From an uncultured Pelagibacteraceae bacterium (GTDB lineage Bacteria > Pseudomonadota > Alphaproteobacteria > Pelagibacterales > Pelagibacteraceae), in assembly GCA_902632445.1 (NCBI GenBank), contig CACPCL010000007.1, positions 1 through 41,997 on the forward strand: 41,997 nucleotides of DNA, given 5' to 3'. Of the stretch, positions 41,490 through 41,997 are shown one piece after another. Positions within the stretch are counted from its first letter, which is position 1, and each line of letters starts with the position of its first letter. Both the position numbers and the translations under genes were made by a program. The notes beneath the pieces were generated by a model, which made no database searches, was not told where the DNA came from, and saw nothing but the letters and a program-made list of their open reading frames with translations.

Positions 41490-41530
41490 TCGAGCTGATT
41501 TATATTAGAGCAGAATGCAAAAATCAAAGA

Positions 41531-41997
41531 CTATTTCAGCAATATAAACAAACCAGTTAATACTAATAAAACTGCGAGTAAATATTCAATAATCTTTTTT
41601 AATTTTATATTTGTTACAAATTTTCTTAAACCACTTCCAAAAAGTGCCCATAGACTAATTGTTGGGAAACAAATTACTGCAGCTGTAATTGTAACAAATG
41701 CGACTCCAATAAAAATATTTTCTTCTGTTGGAAAAAAACCTGATGCAACTGTAACAGCAATGGACCAAGCTTTAGGATTTATAAACTGAAATAACGAAGC
41801 TTCATAGAATCTTAGCGGTCTTCCAGTTTCCTTTTGAACTAAACTAAATGAGCCGATCATTTTCCACCCAAGGTAAACCAAATATATAAAACATAAAATT
41901 TTCATATAAAATTGAACTTGAGGATATAATAAAAATAAATTTGCTAAACCAAAGCAAGTTAAACCTATTTGCATTATATGGCCTAAAGGAATACCAA
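41531..41997 (-). CDS. LysE-family amino-acid exporter, truncated at window edge
   Basis: Part of a LysE/RhtB-type translocator. The frame stays open to the last base of the window (visible upstream residues GIPLGHI before the first ATG at 41974), so the N terminus is missing and the ATG is internal. About 155 residues are visible, with hydrophobic helices (LTCFGLANLFLL, ILCFIYLVYLGWKMIG, IFIGVAFVTITAAVICF and a C-terminal LLAVLLVLTGLFILL), and the LysE motif FINPKAWSIAVTVASGF. The exported substrate is unknown. Confidence 0.82.
   Translation of the reverse strand, partial: GIPLGHIMQIGLTCFGLANLFLLYPQVQFYMKILCFIYLVYLGWKMIGSFSLVQKETGRPLRFYEASLFQFINPKAWSIAVTVASGFFPTEENIFIGVAFVTITAAVICFPTISLWALFGSGLRKFVTNIKLKKIIEYLLAVLLVLTGLFILLK

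Noticed and set aside
1-41997. CRISPR arrays, insertion sequences, prophage genes, rRNA
   Set aside because: No regularly spaced repeats, transposase, integrase, phage structural genes or rRNA motifs were seen on either strand.

Overview
The window looks like a piece of a Pelagibacterales (SAR11)-type marine alphaproteobacterial chromosome. I infer this from very low GC, extreme gene compaction (no gene-free stretch longer than about 190 bases), SAR11-typical contents (methylated-amine oxidation, glycine betaine uptake, a methylcitrate pathway, one Zn uptake system with its own Zur) and the absence of mobile elements, CRISPR arrays or phage genes. The identification rests on gene content and style only.

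Layout. 1-3718: the 3' part of alanine dehydrogenase, a dimethylglycine/sarcosine dehydrogenase-type flavoprotein and a 62-residue tail-anchored protein. 3800-14185: a surface-glycan block holding a sugar C-methyltransferase, GDP-mannose dehydratase, GT9-like, GT61, DUF4422 and GT2 genes, the dTDP-rhamnose set (rfbB, rfbA, an rfbD-like gene, rfbC) and a sugar epimerase, with an elongator tRNA-Met in the middle. 14182-19633: a polyamine and methylthioadenosine (MTA) locus made of apt, mtnP, a cis-CaaD-type tautomerase, mtnA, a class II aldolase, a fused speD-speE and a nitrilase-family amidase. 19634-24664: DUF6165, two glycosyltransferases, a redoxin, a gamma-carbonic-anhydrase-like protein, an FMN protein and a beta-hydroxyacid dehydrogenase. 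24667-29675: MFS carrier, rpoZ, dus, TauE/SafE and a phosphohexomutase. 29862-33460: nrdAB with candidate NrdR boxes, then a methyltransferase. 33463-36483: znuA divergent from znuC-znuB-zur across two Zur boxes. 36593-38404: proX-proW without proV. 38396-41489, minus strand: prpB, prpC, a 61-residue membrane protein and a homocysteine methyltransferase, abutting end to end. 41531-41997: a truncated LysE-family exporter.

How it fits together. The phosphohexomutase can supply mannose-1-P and glucose-1-P toward the GDP-mannose and dTDP-rhamnose branches. The rfb genes lie back to back with a rhamnosyltransferase-like GT2. SpeDE makes spermidine and releases MTA. MtnP splits MTA, Apt recaptures adenine, and MtnA plus the aldolase would turn the sugar into DHAP and a methylthio-aldehyde. 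Betaine uptake, the DMGDH-type enzyme and the homocysteine methyltransferase all touch methyl-group metabolism.

The most interesting part is the polyamine/MTA locus. It combines a SpeD-SpeE fusion, a DHAP-shunt-type aldolase instead of the mtnBCD set, and a tautomerase that keeps all six catalytic residues of cis-3-chloroacrylate dehalogenase but has no assigned place in MTA salvage. The genome style is also striking: all nine convergent gene pairs overlap or lie within 2 bases of each other, and one divergent pair has start codons 2 bases apart.
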